Positions 1 through 5,056 of a stretch of DNA of 15,498 nt are shown here, piece after piece. The position numbers and the translations under genes are program-made. The stretch lies in NCBI GenBank assembly GCA_025352305.1, contig JANXTQ010000290.1, positions 1 to 15,498 of the forward strand, written 5' to 3'. This DNA is from Actinomycetes bacterium. GTDB taxonomy: Bacteria; Actinomycetota; Acidimicrobiia; Acidimicrobiales; RAAP-2. Under the pieces are notes generated by a model. It was not told the origin of the DNA, ran no database searches, and was given only the letters and a program-made list of their open reading frames with translations. Every line of letters starts with the position of its first letter. Position 1 is the first letter of the stretch.

Positions 1-649
1 CTCGGTACCGGTCGTGAAGTGCCATCTGAGTTCGGGTTTGAATGGCGCGGATGAAGTCGTTCAGGAACGTTTCGGTCGATACGTAAAGAATCCGCTTACT
101 GGGATAGTTCTCCACCACGTAGTTACCAATTGCGTGCAGCAGGTGGGTCTTACCGAGTCCGGAGTTCCCGTAGATCAAAAGAGGGTTATAGGCGCGGCCC
201 GGGGTTTCGGCGACGGTTTGTGCGGCGGCGAAAGCCAGCCGGTTGGAGTTACCGGGAACGAAGCTGTCAAAGGTCATGCGCGGGTCGAGGCGCCCGGCTC
301 GTTCGATGCCGGTGAGAAACGCGGGGGGCTTCGGCGCGACGTCACGCTCGATCGGTGCCGAATTGATCGGCGCATCCGCAATGGGAGAGTCCATCGCGAG
401 GCCGGGGGCGACCTTCAGCGAAAGAGCGGTCTGCGGACCGAGAACGGCCTGAACCTGTTCGGTCAGTAAGGGCAGGTGGCGCTGGGAAATTCGAGAGAGC
501 TGTAATTGGTTCGGCGCACCGAGAGTTACGACGTTGTCAGAGATATCCACAAGGCGCAGTGTGTTCAGTCCGGCGTTCCACGCCGCGTCAGAAGTGTTAC
601 TACGTAGGGCAGATTGGAGATTGACCCACACCTGGTCACTGTTCTGCAC
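1..649 (-). CDS. dnaA: DnaA, chromosomal replication initiator (5' part only)
   Basis: DnaA binds DnaA boxes at oriC and unwinds the origin through its AAA+ ATPase; it also regulates transcription. The window edge cuts the gene after 216 codons. Residues 1-70 fit the N-terminal DnaA domain I (helicase-loading contacts), residues about 85-120 are a Pro/Ala-rich linker, and the AAA+ domain begins with 'MTFDSFVPGNSNRLAF'. Its Walker A motif GNSGLGKTH is at residues 161-169, followed by the 'YVSTETFLNDFI' stretch typical of DnaA. The start is GTG at 649-647, preceded by a strong Shine-Dalgarno GGAGG with 5-nt spacing. A consensus DnaA box lies 28 bp upstream of the start, which suggests autoregulation. 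It is divergent from the rpmH operon, as usual in Actinomycetota; dnaN would be expected off the left edge. The identification is secure. Confidence 0.97.
   Translation of the reverse strand, partial: MQNSDQVWVNLQSALRSNTSDAAWNAGLNTLRLVDISDNVVTLGAPNQLQLSRISQRHLPLLTEQVQAVLGPQTALSLKVAPGLAMDSPIADAPINSAPIERDVAPKPPAFLTGIERAGRLDPRMTFDSFVPGNSNRLAFAAAQTVAETPGRAYNPLLIYGNSGLGKTHLLHAIGNYVVENYPSKRILYVSTETFLNDFIRAIQTRTQMALHDRYR
543..551 (+). promoter_or_regulatory. DnaA box-like site inside dnaA
   Basis: ATATCCACA differs from the consensus DnaA box at one position. It shares the 11-bp string TATCCACAAGG with the intergenic box at 677-685. It lies in the 5' coding part of dnaA in the same orientation as the intergenic box. 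Function is uncertain. Confidence 0.35.
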
Positions 650-676
650 GATTTCCTCCACAGGCACTACACGTAG

Positions 677-685
677 TTATCCACA
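677..685 (+). promoter_or_regulatory. DnaA box (consensus)
   Basis: TTATCCACA is an exact match to the consensus DnaA box and lies in the dnaA/rpmH intergenic region, 28 bp upstream of the dnaA start codon. It probably serves dnaA autoregulation. It is the only full match I found in this intergenic region, so the region alone does not look like a complete oriC. Confidence 0.75.
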
Positions 686-782
686 AGGAGTTTCAGGGCC
701 CCCACGACCCCTCTTAACTCCAAGAAGTGGTCACCATAACACCCTTTGGAACTACGTGCCGAGGGCCGTTGCGCCTACGCGG

Positions 783-788
783 TAGACT
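783..788 (+). promoter_or_regulatory. candidate -10 element of the rpmH operon
   Basis: TAGACT fits the actinobacterial -10 pattern TANNNT and lies 74 bp upstream of rpmH. It would place transcription start near 795, giving a leader that contains the GC-rich hairpin at 807-830. No convincing -35 is visible at 16-18 bp spacing, so support is weak. Confidence 0.3.
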
Positions 789-805
789 CTTCTGCCGTGG
801 TATCG

Positions 806-831
806 GCGCCGGCCCCCCGGGGGCCAGGTGG
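806..831 (+). promoter_or_regulatory. GC-rich stem-loop in the rpmH leader
   Basis: GGCCC (811-815) can pair with GGGCC (821-825) around a 5-nt loop. The stem extends outward through 807-810 with 827-830, using one G-U pair and a bulged A at 826. There is no T-run after it, so it is not an intrinsic terminator. It lies in the presumed 5' leader, 33 nt upstream of the rpmH start, where it could affect translation or mRNA stability. The role is inferred. Confidence 0.35.
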
Positions 832-862
832 CGACCGTCAATGAATTTGAGAAGAGGTTTTC

Positions 863-997
863 GTGAAGCGTACCTATCAACCCAATAAGCGTAAGCGCGC
901 TAAAACTCACGGTTTTCGCGCTCGAATGAGTACTCGTGCCGGCCGTGCCGTCTTAAAGGCTCGCCGCGACAAGGGCCGCCACTCGCTGACGGTGTGA
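863..997 (+). CDS. rpmH: 50S ribosomal protein L34
   Basis: L34 is a small basic protein of the large ribosomal subunit. The 44-residue product begins [18 protein letters not shown] and ends [13 protein letters not shown], which carries the family signature (KRTYQPn..kRa..HGFR.RM.T..GR.vl..RR.KGR..L). Length is typical (44-47 aa). The start is GTG at 863; GAGAAGAGG just upstream serves as the ribosome binding site. It is the first gene of the rpmH-rnpA-yidD-yidC-khpB operon, which is divergent from dnaA. Only 6 nt separate it from rnpA. Confidence 0.97.
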   Translation: MKRTYQPNKRKRAKTHGFRARMSTRAGRAVLKARRDKGRHSLTV

Positions 998-1003
998 TCC
1001 GCG

Positions 1004-1336
1004 GTGCCGCCGCGAGTGCACTCGCGTCGACAGTTTGCACTGCTCGCCCAACCCACCAAAAGGTTGCGCAGTGGGCCGTTGCGGATTCACTTTGTGGAGT
1101 CCAACGAACTGAACGACGAGTTTGCAGTGGCCTACGCCGTTTCCAAGACGGTAGGCAATGCGGTAGTGCGCAATCGGATCAGGCGCCAGCTGCGAGCGGT
1201 CTTCGACCGCGAGAGCTCGGCCATTGCTCCGGGATTATACCTGATCAAGTGCGATATCTCCGCCAAGGACCTACTCTATGACCAACTGCGAAACCATGTC
1301 GTCGATGCCCTCGAGCGCGGTGGACTGCGCCGCTAA
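1004..1336 (+). CDS. rnpA: ribonuclease P protein component
   Basis: RnpA is the protein subunit that helps the RNase P RNA bind and process the 5' leader of precursor tRNAs. The 110-residue protein has the family signature at residues 47-64 ([18 protein letters not shown]), including the RNR motif that contacts the RNA. The start is GTG at 1004. It is essentially forced, because an in-frame stop (the rpmH TGA itself) lies three codons upstream. No clear Shine-Dalgarno is present, so translation is probably coupled to rpmH. Its 3' end overlaps yidD by 59 nt. Confidence 0.95.
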   Translation: MPPRVHSRRQFALLAQPTKRLRSGPLRIHFVESNELNDEFAVAYAVSKTVGNAVVRNRIRRQLRAVFDRESSAIAPGLYLIKCDISAKDLLYDQLRNHVVDALERGGLRR

Positions 1337-1577
1337 GCAGACCCCGGGACAACGCACTTTGCTGGGTGCGATTGGGTTATATCGGCGCCTAAGTGCGCGA
1401 TCAGTTAGTCCGTGCCGCTTTTACCCGTCCTGTTCGCAGTACGCCGTCGAAACCGTAGAGATTCACGGAGCCGCCCGCGGTAGTTACTTGGCGGCACGAC
1501 GCATTCTTCGCTGTAATCCCTTCGGTCCTCACGGTGTGGACCCGGTGCCCGAACGACAAGAAAAGAGGATTCGATGA
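1278..1577 (+). CDS. yidD: YidD, membrane protein insertion efficiency factor
   Basis: YidD is a small membrane-associated protein that improves YidC-dependent insertion of inner-membrane proteins. The 99-residue product has the family core: '[35 protein letters not shown]' (one continuous stretch in the protein, split here as [12 protein letters not shown], then [11 protein letters not shown], then VETVEIHG), followed by [18 protein letters not shown]. The three conserved Cys are in CRFYPSC and RC. I chose ATG at 1278 because AAGGA (1265-1269) sits 8 nt upstream. This gives a 59-nt overlap with rnpA and an N-terminus about 20 residues longer than many homologues. ATG 1296, ATG 1305 and GTG 1320 are alternatives. 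It overlaps yidC by 4 nt (ATGA). Confidence 0.93.
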   Translation: MTNCETMSSMPSSAVDCAAKQTPGQRTLLGAIGLYRRLSARSVSPCRFYPSCSQYAVETVEIHGAARGSYLAARRILRCNPFGPHGVDPVPERQEKRIR

Positions 1578-2557
1578 CTGGCGCTGCCGCATCCAACGGT
1601 GGAATTTTCCACTCAATTTCTGCAATCTTTCACCCGATTTTCAGCGCCTTCGGTTGGTTGCTCTCCGCCCTGTACGGAGTTATTCCGAACTACGCCGTCG
1701 CGATCACCCTGTTGACGCTGATCATTATGGGACTTTTGACGCCTTTCACGGTCAAGAGCACGAAATCCATGATGGCCATGCAGCGCCTGCAGCCCGAGAT
1801 TAAGAAGCTGCAACAGAAGTACAAGGGTGCCGAGAACCGCGCCCAGCTCAACGAAGAGATGATGAAGCTGTACAAGGAAGAGGGCGCGAACCCATTAGGA
1901 GGGTGTCTTCCAGTACTTCTCCAAGCACCATTTCTCTTCATTCTTTATAGCGTTATTAGGGGTCTATCGAACCTTGATCCGCTGAGACAACCACTTCCCA
2001 AATACATTCCAACGGACGGGCGTATGTATGCTGACGTCGTCCGAGCTCACGGGCATCTAAGCGCCTTTGGGATGGATCTCTCTCTCAAGCCGTTTAGCCC
2101 TCACTCGTCCTGGATTGCCGCAGTTCCCTTCTACCTCTTTGTCCTTATAGCGGTCGGATTGCAGTACTTCCAGATGTGGCAACTAAACAGTAGAAACAAG
2201 AAAACGGGTCAAGCAATTCCGAGCCAGCAGCAAACTATTCAGCGCATAATGCCGGTTTTCTTCACCTACTTTTATATCGTTATTCCGGCGGCAGTGGTCC
2301 TTTACATGATCGTCTCGACCATGGTGCGAATCGCCACGCAAGACATAATGTTTAGAACGGGCGTAAGCAATCCTCAAAAGATTGCGGCCAAGGAAAGAAA
2401 GATTCCGGCCCGCGCGATGGAAGCCACCGATGCCAGCGAAGTCGTCGAAGAGTCATTGAAGCCCGCGCCGTCGACGAAGAAGAACCCTCAACCTTCAACC
2501 CCTAAACCCCCCACACACCCTCGCTCCACGGCGAAGCGGAAGCGAAAGGATCGATAA
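1574..2557 (+). CDS. yidC: YidC/Oxa1 family membrane protein insertase
   Basis: YidC inserts and folds inner-membrane proteins, alone or with SecYEG. The 327-residue protein has the Gram-positive-type layout. The first core helix spans about 34-58. It is followed by the cytosolic helical hairpin ([20 protein letters not shown], then [20 protein letters not shown]) and the conserved [15 protein letters not shown] before the next helix (118-132). Further helices lie at about 181-200 and 226-250. The tail (280-327) is Pro/Lys/Arg-rich and probably ribosome-contacting. AGAGGA lies 4 nt upstream of ATG 1574. Two oddities stand out. The conserved groove arginine of the first core helix (IVRG in E. 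coli) is Met52 here. Codons from about 1890 to 2400 are much AT-richer than the flanks, with AGA, AGG and ATA in use. Confidence 0.95.
   Translation: MTGAAASNGGIFHSISAIFHPIFSAFGWLLSALYGVIPNYAVAITLLTLIIMGLLTPFTVKSTKSMMAMQRLQPEIKKLQQKYKGAENRAQLNEEMMKLYKEEGANPLGGCLPVLLQAPFLFILYSVIRGLSNLDPLRQPLPKYIPTDGRMYADVVRAHGHLSAFGMDLSLKPFSPHSSWIAAVPFYLFVLIAVGLQYFQMWQLNSRNKKTGQAIPSQQQTIQRIMPVFFTYFYIVIPAAVVLYMIVSTMVRIATQDIMFRTGVSNPQKIAAKERKIPARAMEATDASEVVEESLKPAPSTKKNPQPSTPKPPTHPRSTAKRKRKDR
2483..2500 (+). repeat. 18-bp repeat, copy 1 (inside yidC 3' end)
   Basis: AACCCTCAACCTTCAACC within the Pro/Lys-rich tail codons of yidC; it is identical to the copy at 6742-6759 next to the parB stop. Too long to expect by chance in 15 kb, but the origin is unclear. 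Confidence 0.6.
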
Positions 2558-2560
2558 CCC

Positions 2561-3505
2561 ATGGATTGGGTCGAAACCACTGGAAAAACCGTAGAGGAAG
2601 CGCAGTTGCGCGCACTCGCCCACTTGGGCGTAAGCGTGAGTGACGCTGATATTGAAGTGCTCGAGCAGCCGACGACGGGCCTATTTGGTCGCGTACGCGG
2701 TGAAGCACGAGTACGAGCTCGTATTCGCCCCGCCGGACCTCGGCCTAAGCGCACCCGTCGCGCGGCACCACGTTCCGAGGGTCGTTCCTCAGAGCGCTCC
2801 GGCGATAACCGTCGCCGAGAGCCCGCGGCCAACGGATCGTCTCCTTCGAGCGATTCTTCGGGCGACCGCCCATCTCGTGAAGCCGGCACCGCGTCGGCTC
2901 CGGGACAGAGTCGTTCCGCGCGCCGTCGCCGAAACCGTTCGAGCGGAGCCGGTGCCGTCGCTGGTTCGTCAAATCATTCTCAACCGCAGCAGCGGGAGCA
3001 ACGTCCTAACAAGGAGGACAACATGGCAGAAGGCATCACCCTGGCAGAGCAGGCCGCAATTGCGAAGGGGTTCCTCGAGGGCCTGTTGCAGGCGATGAGT
3101 CTGAGCGCCGAAGTCTCGACTCGAGAGATTGACGCCGAAACCGTTGAGGTTTCTATCAACGCCGACCCACCGACGGAACTCGGAGTTCTGGTCGGCCCTC
3201 GTGGAACGACGTTGCAGGCTTTGCAGGAAGTCACTCGAACCGTGGTTCAGTCCAAGAGTCCTGCCCGCACTGACCGGATCCTCGTCGACGTGGCGAAGTA
3301 CCGCGAGCGTCGCGTGGCTGCGCTTGGACGTTTCGCTCAGCAGGTCGCCGGTGAAGTCACCGAGACCGGTGAAGAGCGAGCCCTGGAGCCAATGTCGGCT
3401 GCGGACCGAAAGGCCGTGCACGACTCGTTGACCGATCACGAATCGGTGGTTACCCGCTCAGAGGGCGAAGAGCCTCGTCGCTTCGTGGTGGTCGCTCCGG
3501 CATAA
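2561..3505 (+). CDS. khpB: KhpB (Jag/SpoIIIJ-associated) KH-R3H RNA-binding protein
   Basis: KhpB binds RNA, usually with KhpA, and affects cell division and envelope growth in Gram-positives. It is normally encoded next to yidC, as here (3-nt gap). In the 314-residue protein, residues 1-57 are a Jag-N domain with the GLFG motif at 40-43. Residues about 58-150 are a disordered Arg/Ser/Pro-rich linker, and residues about 160-235 are a KH domain with the loop VGPRGTTLQALQEV. Residues about 245-312 are an R3H domain with the R-x3-H motif (R283, H287). The start is ATG at 2561 with AAAGGA 10 nt upstream. Unusually, a near-ideal Shine-Dalgarno (AAGGAGG, 3011-3017) precedes the in-frame ATG of Met155, so a KH-R3H-only form of 160 residues may also be made. 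Confidence 0.93.
   Translation: MDWVETTGKTVEEAQLRALAHLGVSVSDADIEVLEQPTTGLFGRVRGEARVRARIRPAGPRPKRTRRAAPRSEGRSSERSGDNRRREPAANGSSPSSDSSGDRPSREAGTASAPGQSRSARRRRNRSSGAGAVAGSSNHSQPQQREQRPNKEDNMAEGITLAEQAAIAKGFLEGLLQAMSLSAEVSTREIDAETVEVSINADPPTELGVLVGPRGTTLQALQEVTRTVVQSKSPARTDRILVDVAKYRERRVAALGRFAQQVAGEVTETGEERALEPMSAADRKAVHDSLTDHESVVTRSEGEEPRRFVVVAPA
3011..3025 (+). promoter_or_regulatory. internal ribosome binding site and start codon within khpB
   Basis: AAGGAGG (3011-3017), 5 nt, then ATG (3023-3025), in frame with khpB at codon 155. It is the strongest Shine-Dalgarno I saw in the window, stronger than that of the khpB start itself. It falls exactly where the disordered linker ends and the KH-R3H part begins. 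Confidence 0.6.
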
Positions 3506-3506
3506 T
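3501..3506 (+). promoter_or_regulatory. candidate -10 element for a leaderless rsmG transcript
   Basis: CATAAT matches TATAAT at five of six positions and ends 6 nt before the rsmG GTG, so transcription could start at or next to the start codon. It overlaps the khpB stop codon. No -35 resembling TTGACA is visible, and rsmG lacks a Shine-Dalgarno. Weak but coherent. Confidence 0.3.
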
Positions 3507-3512
3507 TACTCC

Positions 3513-4139
3513 GTGAGCTCTGTTTGGTTGTCCCGCGCCCTCGAGGAATCGAGGGCGCGGGGCTTTTTAGGTCCGGGACCCATCGAGCCTCATATTGAGC
3601 ACGCGCGCGGATTCCTTCGTGCGTGGCAACAACACTCCCCCGCCCCGCCCGACAGATTCTTGGACCTGGGTAGCGGAGGTGGTCTGCCCGGATTCTTTCT
3701 ACTCACTGAGTGGTCGACGCCCGGGGTCCTCTTGGATTCAATGGTGAGGCGAACCGCGTTTCTCGAAGAGGCACTCTCGTGGCCCGACGCGCCTTCCACC
3801 GGATCTGTAGTGACGGCCCGGGCCGAAGACGCATCGCGGGACCTCGCACTGACGGAGAGTTTTGACTTGGTGACCGCCCGGTCGTTTGGACCTCCGGCCG
3901 TCACGGCGGAATGCTCGACGCGCCTTTTGAAGGTGGGGGGACTGCTGATTATCTCTGAGCCGCCCCACGACAGTCAAGCGGCTGATCGTTGGCCGGCTGC
4001 AGGCGTCGCTCAGTTCGGCTTCGAGTCACTAGGGGTGTGGCGTGATGCTTCAGGGTTCCACGTTCTAAGGAAGGTCTCCGACACCCCCGAGCAGTTCCCT
4101 CGGCGCTCGGGCGTTCCCTCCAAGAAGCCACTGTTCTAA
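3513..4139 (+). CDS. rsmG: RsmG (GidB), 16S rRNA G527 N7-methyltransferase
   Basis: RsmG uses S-adenosylmethionine to methylate N7 of G527 in 16S rRNA; its loss gives low-level streptomycin resistance in several bacteria. The 208-residue protein has the Rossmann SAM motif DLGSGGGLPG at 51-60, the second strand VLLDSM at 72-77 with RRTAFLEEA following, and the family C-terminus FPRRSGVPSKKPLF. The start is GTG at 3513, 7 nt after the khpB stop. There is no Shine-Dalgarno, so initiation is by coupling or from a leaderless message. Codons 7-19 form a perfect hairpin plus T-run (see the terminator entry). The peptide it encodes (RALEESRARGFLG) looks like genuine family sequence, so I do not move the start downstream. 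Confidence 0.94.
   Translation: MSSVWLSRALEESRARGFLGPGPIEPHIEHARGFLRAWQQHSPAPPDRFLDLGSGGGLPGFFLLTEWSTPGVLLDSMVRRTAFLEEALSWPDAPSTGSVVTARAEDASRDLALTESFDLVTARSFGPPAVTAECSTRLLKVGGLLIISEPPHDSQAADRWPAAGVAQFGFESLGVWRDASGFHVLRKVSDTPEQFPRRSGVPSKKPLF
3532..3568 (+). terminator. intrinsic terminator embedded in the rsmG coding sequence
   Basis: CCCGCGCCCTCGA (3532-3544) pairs perfectly over 13 bp with TCGAGGGCGCGGG (3549-3561) around a GGAA tetraloop, followed by GC and TTTTT (3564-3568). This is a textbook Rho-independent terminator 26 nt after the khpB stop, ending the rpmH-khpB operon. It lies inside rsmG codons 7-19, so it could act only on transcripts not being translated across it. Confidence 0.8.
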
Positions 4140-4146
4140 GACACAA

Positions 4147-4162
4147 TGTTTCACGTGGAACA
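4147..4162. promoter_or_regulatory. parS site 1
   Basis: TGTTTCACGTGGAACA differs from the near-universal parS palindrome TGTTTCACGTGAAACA at one position. It lies 7 bp after the rsmG stop and is a ParB nucleation site for origin segregation. Confidence 0.92.
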
Positions 4163-4237
4163 TTGGTTCCGGTCAACTCGTGAAGTGTCCCACGAACGGT
4201 GTCCCAATCTCTGGCACCTTGGCATCCCCGCTCGGCG

Positions 4238-4711
4238 TTAGCTCAGTCGTTCGACCCGCCGATTCCACTGCGCTGCTCCGTAACAGGCCATCCAACTGGC
4301 TTCTTCGGCCGCAGCATTCTGGACACTCGTCACTCGGTACCAGATCACGATCTGCTGGCCGGCGCAGAGAGCAGCGTTGGCGAGTGCGTTAATTCGACAG
4401 TTGCTCTGCTGATCACCGTTCGTTTTGCCACGCTGACGAGCCAACGTGTTGTAGGCGCTGATGGTGGCGTATCCCTGTGAACCAAGGCGTACGGCGAGCG
4501 GGGTACGAGTCTGTCCTACGTACTTGATGACCCCGTCTACCTCCCAGAGGTTCAGACCCGGTTCCTTGGGAAGTAAGGGCATGACGAGTTTTGCGAACGG
4601 GCCGTTGCCATAAGTGTGGCGAGTTCGACCAAAGGGTGGATCATTGTGGACAATATTGAGTCGCGAACTGCTGACTAAGCCTGCTCGCGTGAATCCATCA
4701 GTTCCGATCAC
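4238..4711 (-). CDS. GIY-YIG-like nuclease domain protein, uncharacterised
   Basis: This gene lies between parS sites 1 and 2 and opposes rsmG, parA and parB. The 157-residue protein carries a GIY-YIG-like core. It starts with GLNLWEVDGVIKYVGQTRTP (52-71), where the YVG half is intact and the position of the GIY tyrosine appears to be Asn54. It continues with RLGSQGY (R75), a glutamate pair in AAAEEASWM (E136/E137) and a terminal WNRR (N150). That order of Tyr, Arg, Glu and Asn is what the family uses for DNA cleavage. QQSNCRINALAN (101-112) is a distinctive unidentified motif. The GTG at 4711 lacks a good ribosome binding site; the frame stays open 12 codons upstream to a stop at 4748-4750 without a standard start, so the true N-terminus is uncertain or eroded. 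The cellular role is unknown. Confidence 0.65.
   Translation of the reverse strand: MIGTDGFTRAGLVSSSRLNIVHNDPPFGRTRHTYGNGPFAKLVMPLLPKEPGLNLWEVDGVIKYVGQTRTPLAVRLGSQGYATISAYNTLARQRGKTNGDQQSNCRINALANAALCAGQQIVIWYRVTSVQNAAAEEASWMACYGAAQWNRRVERLS
4645..4653 (-). promoter_or_regulatory. DnaA box-like site (TTGTCCACA) inside the GIY-YIG-like gene
   Basis: On the minus strand the sequence is TTGTCCACA, the DnaA box form preferred in high-GC actinobacteria. It sits within the parS cluster. A 9-bp match can occur by chance, so confidence is low. Confidence 0.3.
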
Positions 4712-4823
4712 CGGAGCAGCGTAGTTTCGAAAGCCTCCGAGCGAAGTTCAGTTTCCACACGCCGAAACAGGTCCTTTCAATGGCTGGGTGAGTCGATTTC
4801 CGCTACGTAGACAGTGCGGTCGA

Positions 4824-4839
4824 TGTTTCACGTGAAACA
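4824..4839. promoter_or_regulatory. parS site 2 (perfect palindrome)
   Basis: TGTTTCACGTGAAACA is an exact match to the consensus bacterial parS. It is the best of the three sites and the likely principal ParB loading site. Confidence 0.96.
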
Positions 4840-4950
4840 TACCGTCGAGCTTCATTTCCGGGGTCCCCAAATTCTCATAGGGGCAAACGGTCGTCCTGCG
4901 GCCACAAAAGCGTGAAGAAATGGGGCGATTGCCCGAAGAGTTCCACCCGA

Positions 4951-4966
4951 TGTTTCACGTGGAACA
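4951..4966. promoter_or_regulatory. parS site 3
   Basis: TGTTTCACGTGGAACA is identical to site 1. It is 91 bp upstream of the chosen parA start and 127 bp from site 2, so ParB bound here could also repress parAB. Confidence 0.93.
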
Positions 4967-5056
4967 AAAAACACTTGACGGGGGAGTGTGTATCGGCTTG
5001 ACTTGCAAAGGCGCTGGAACACCCGCGCACCATATTTATTGCCGGGAACGAGAGTC

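Larger units (their letters stand above)
4712..5056. other. intergenic region upstream of parA with two parS sites
   Basis: This 345-bp stretch between the divergent GIY-YIG-like gene and parA holds parS sites 2 and 3 and presumably the parAB promoter. A TTGACG (4975-4980) lies just after parS 3, but no convincing -10 follows at normal spacing. I found no RNA gene and no credible small protein in it. Confidence 0.6.

Noticed and set aside
2969..3439. A 156-codon open frame on the minus strand across khpB
   Set aside because: It is the antisense shadow of the KH-R3H coding region, with no recognisable domain or ribosome binding site.
4199..4220. GGTGTC...GGCACC inverted repeat between rsmG and the GIY-YIG-like gene as a terminator
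   Set aside because: Six pairs including a G-U, 9-nt loop, and no T-run on either strand.
4975..5003. TTGACG (4975) as -35 of a parA promoter
   Set aside because: At 17-bp spacing the -10 position reads TTGACT, which is not a usable -10; no better pairing was found.
4988..5056. Upstream GTG start for parA adding 23 residues
   Set aside because: The added residues do not resemble ParA N-termini and would begin only 22 nt after parS 3; ATG 5057 gives the usual short lead-in to KGGVGKTTT.
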